Assembly (NCBI GenBank): GCA_023406965.1
Contig: JAEXTI010000401.1
Span: 1-6,908 of the forward strand
Length of the DNA: 6,908 nucleotides
Direction: 5' to 3'
From: Chloroflexota bacterium
Lineage (GTDB): Bacteria > Chloroflexota > Anaerolineae > Anaerolineales > Anaerolineaceae
A program made the translations under genes and the position numbers. Below the pieces are notes generated by a model that worked only from the letters and a program-made list of their open reading frames with translations, did no database searches and was not told where the DNA came from. Below, piece after piece: positions 6,134 through 6,908 of the stretch; the stretch's first letter is position 1; each line of letters begins with the position of its first letter.

Positions 6134-6908
6134 TGCGACTCCGGCGATGCTGACGAAAGATGTTTGGGCTGTGTCGGCATGGCAGGCGTCATAGCCTACT
6201 GCGAATCCAGTCACAGGTTCCAGAATTCGCATGCTCAGATAAATGGGCGATAAGCCGCATACATTGTTTTGGTCGCCCGTTTTTCGAATCGATTGGTAGA
6301 ATTCCTCGGCGTCGCCAGAGGCAATTGTCTTGAGGAGCAGGTCATCGGCCTCTTTTAATTGGATGAGTCCGCGAGGGGTAACTTGCTCACCGCCAAAGGC
6401 TGGCCCAACGTGAGAGAGATCGCCGGCGGCAACCACCAGGGTTGGTCGCGATTGAACAAGCGAGCGAAGATATTCAATGATCGCAGCAAGTTTGTGCGAC
6501 GATTCCAGGTTTCCTGAGTTATCTTCATAGGACTCAAGCGGACCACAAAGGATGGGCAGCAGGCTTACGGGCTTACCTTGCCGGATATGGTGTAGCCAGA
6601 TGGAGGCAAATTCGAGAGAGTGCTCTGTGCGATGGTGGATTTCCCCGGTTGTAGCGATCTTTTCGCCAATAATTTCAGCCAATTGATTCACCAGTTTTTT
6701 TTCTGTAGGGAGCACACCATAAGGGGTTGCATAATGCTGGGTCGTTAACGAAAAAGGAAGCCCTTCGCTGAAGTGATCGGCTCCCAGCACAATGACCAAT
6801 TCCGCGGTTTGAGCTGCCTGCGAGGCGGCGCCCCATATCCTGGCGTAAACCGGGCCGCCCCGAGGAATGTCAATGTGCGGGCTGATCAAGCCGCGAATAG
6901 GCTTGTCT
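6125..6908 (-). CDS. amrB: Memo-family protein, AmmeMemoRadiSam system protein B type (5' end outside the window)
   Basis: The last 260 codons of a gene that enters from the right edge; the frame stays open through 6908. A TTG at 6889 could be read as a start, but the family motif RGLISPHID begins upstream of it, so the true start is beyond the window. Memo proteins share the fold of LigB extradiol dioxygenases and carry a metal site. Counting from the first codon in the window, the conserved pieces are SPHID (9-13, H11), GADHF (42-46, H45), TEHSLEF (94-100, H96), GDLSHVG (162-168, D163 and H166), NVCGLSP (215-221, C217) and the C-terminal strand SFVSIAGVAL. H11, H45, D163 and H166 probably correspond to the metal-site His/Asp residues of human MEMO1. 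The biochemical role of bacterial members is unsettled; they often occur with AMMECR1 and a radical SAM enzyme, neither of which is visible here. Confidence 0.85.
   Translation of the reverse strand, partial: DKPIRGLISPHIDIPRGGPVYARIWGAASQAAQTAELVIVLGADHFSEGLPFSLTTQHYATPYGVLPTEKKLVNQLAEIIGEKIATTGEIHHRTEHSLEFASIWLHHIRQGKPVSLLPILCGPLESYEDNSGNLESSHKLAAIIEYLRSLVQSRPTLVVAAGDLSHVGPAFGGEQVTPRGLIQLKEADDLLLKTIASGDAEEFYQSIRKTGDQNNVCGLSPIYLSMRILEPVTGFAVGYDACHADTAQTSFVSIAGVALT

Overview
The window carries five protein genes and almost no non-coding DNA. It looks bacterial. The Pro/Thr/Ser-rich linker of the lipoprotein deacetylase and the mix of a nickel racemase-family gene, a molybdenum hydroxylase and a Memo-family gene suggest an anaerobic or facultative soil or sediment bacterium. 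Anaerolineae-like Chloroflexota is my best guess, but this is inference from style, not from a marker gene.

Layout: (1) 3-1313 (+) is a LarA-like (DUF2088) nickel-pincer enzyme, apparently complete. (2) 1354-2325 (-) is a secreted lipoprotein polysaccharide deacetylase, convergent with the LarA-like gene across 40 bp. (3) A 110-bp divergent intergenic region (2326-2435) holds a symmetric -10 element (ATTATAAT) and a GC-rich hairpin. (4) 2436-3329 (+) is the FAD-binding subunit of a xanthine dehydrogenase-family molybdenum hydroxylase. (5) 3326-6133 (+), overlapping it by ATGA, is a 935-aa protein fusing the two-cluster [2Fe-2S] subunit to the molybdopterin catalytic subunit. (6) 6125-6908 (-) is a Memo-family protein (AmmeMemoRadiSam protein B type) whose 5' end lies beyond the window; it overlaps the Mo-subunit gene tail to tail by 9 bp.

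Genes 4 and 5 clearly form one enzyme. Substrate electrons should pass from Mo to the two [2Fe-2S] clusters and then to FAD. The Mo subunit keeps residues matching the purine-binding Glu and Arg and the catalytic Glu of xanthine oxidoreductase, and lacks the Cys loop of CO dehydrogenase, so it is a hydroxylase of a heterocycle, purine or aldehyde. The LarA-like protein keeps the nickel-pincer residues, but family members act on different 2-hydroxyacids. The LarA-like gene, the hydroxylase genes and the Memo gene all encode metal or redox enzymes. They are not one operon here, because the deacetylase and the Memo gene are on the other strand, so any shared pathway is a hypothesis. I saw no RNA genes, CRISPR arrays, insertion sequences or attachment sites.
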